From contig NC_082603.1 in NCBI RefSeq assembly GCF_030936135.1, positions 14,662,880 through 14,726,879 on the forward strand: a stretch of DNA of 64,000 nt. Direction: 5' to 3'. Origin of the DNA: Gavia stellata (lineage: Eukaryota; Chordata; Aves; Gaviiformes; Gaviidae). Position 1 is the first letter of the stretch, and every line of letters begins with the position of its first letter. The notes under the pieces were generated by a model. The model was not told the DNA's origin. It was given only the letters and a program-made list of their open reading frames with translations, and made no database searches. The translations under genes were made by a program, and so were the position numbers. Below, piece by piece: positions 63,001-64,000 of the stretch.

Positions 63001-64000
63001 AAAAGATCTAGATAAATTTTTGACAAAAAAGATTCACTTGCTATTAGAAAAAGCACAAACCATACACTTCAATAGATCATGAAATAAAGAAGTCTGAGGG
63101 CTTATTTTTATACTTAGAATTACACACAAAGTCCTTATAATTAAAAAGAAAAACAAGAAGAAAAAAGAGCAAAACATAACAAATGAGCATAGACATTCAT
63201 GCAAGTTTATATTTGTTCCCTCTTTTACATCTGCACCAAAATGACTAACTCTTATGCAAGAATAAGAAATTGCCATAGATACTGCACATTATGAAGACTT
63301 CTTTATGTTCTTTAACATAAATATGTGTAGTCTTTTTTTTGCATACGTCTTTAATTGCTGTCTTATCTGATCAACAGGGTGTGGTGCAACCAACATCCTC
63401 ACCAACTGCAACCACCTTCAACCCATGAAAACACATCTCTGAACTGTGTTTCTGATAATAACAAGCCCATGAGACACCTTCATCCGTACAGAGAGAATAC
63501 TAAACAATGTGAAAAGATGTGTTGCTAGGAAAATTAGTTACTTGCTTTTACTTACTAAAACTTTAGCGCAACTTATGTACACACATTCACATATAACTTC
63601 TACCAACATAAACGCTCGAGACAAACATTTTGTGGAGCTGTAACACAAATGTTAAATGATGAACAGCTGACAATTCACAAACAATATAAGCATAGGTTTA
63701 AAGTATTTTTTCAGTAGAATAAAAGCAGAATATGTAATCTAGGAAGGGATGTACTAGAAATTTGTGCTACCTACACAAGAACTCAATTTGGTTTACTGAA
63801 CACTTACTCATACTTCTAAGAGCTGATAGAAAATGGAGGAAGAACAGCTGATGATTGAATTGGTCTCTGCCCAAAGATGAAAAGGACAAGAATATTGTTA
63901 ACATTAATTAGATTTCTTCTCTCACTTGGAATTTGGCAAAACACAATTTTTTTCCAAGAACTTAGTTACATGGCTTCAATTACTGGGCTAAACAATTTTT
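57005..64000. other. Probable upstream intron of the aldo-keto reductase gene
   Basis: Seven kilobases of AT-rich sequence with no recognised exon. I looked on the minus strand for the expected preceding blocks (the catalytic Asp/Tyr region and the Lys/His region of the barrel) with suitable donors and found none. It is therefore most simply the intron before the 56913-57004 exon. An A19 run lies at 62212-62230. Confidence 0.5.
62212..62230. repeat. A19 homopolymer
   Basis: Nineteen A on the plus strand in non-coding DNA. No retroposed gene or SINE body was recognised before it. Confidence 0.9.

Noticed and set aside
1-64000. CRISPR arrays, operons or phage-like systems
   Set aside because: The sequence is vertebrate, with spliced genes and LINEs. 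No regularly spaced repeats were seen.

Overview
The window looks like vertebrate nuclear DNA, most likely from a bird. It carries an intact sphingosine-1-phosphate receptor 1 gene and three sizeable CR1 LINE copies, two of which keep the avian-style ATTCTGTG terminal repeat. Genes are sparse, intergenic DNA is long and AT-rich, and CpG islands are discrete. A turtle or crocodilian cannot be excluded from CR1 alone. No bacterial, CRISPR or viral content was seen.

Two protein genes can be supported, both on the minus strand and arranged head to tail. S1PR1 has one coding exon (33645-34784). A noncoding first exon is inferred near 36132-36197, inside a CpG island that runs from about 35.8 to 37.2 kb. 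Upstream of it in transcription order lies the C-terminal half of an aldo-keto reductase gene. It has four exons: 56913-57004, 49183-49365, 48586-48645 and 40058-40159. All have canonical splice sites and join in frame to give 144 residues. Its 5' exons were not found and probably lie beyond 64000. Its likely poly(A) signals (about 39.9 kb) are less than 4 kb from the S1PR1 promoter.

From 1 to 32 kb no protein gene could be supported. This part holds a CR1 copy at 10.8-12.1 kb (plus), an older CR1 remnant at 15.2-15.5 kb (minus) and another at 19.0-19.3 kb (plus). A CR1 copy lies at 24.2-25.4 kb (minus). There are two promoter-like GC-rich islands, at about 17.3 and 25.7-26.5 kb, with no recognisable gene attached. 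A third and longest CR1 copy (52.1-54.5 kb) sits in an aldo-keto reductase intron, antisense to the gene. All three larger CR1 copies have broken ORF2 frames.

I did not find a new biological system. The points most worth checking are the aldo-keto reductase gene beside S1PR1, upstream ATGs in the S1PR1 leader, the two orphan islands with YY1-like elements, and a snap-back palindrome at the 5' junction of one CR1 insertion.
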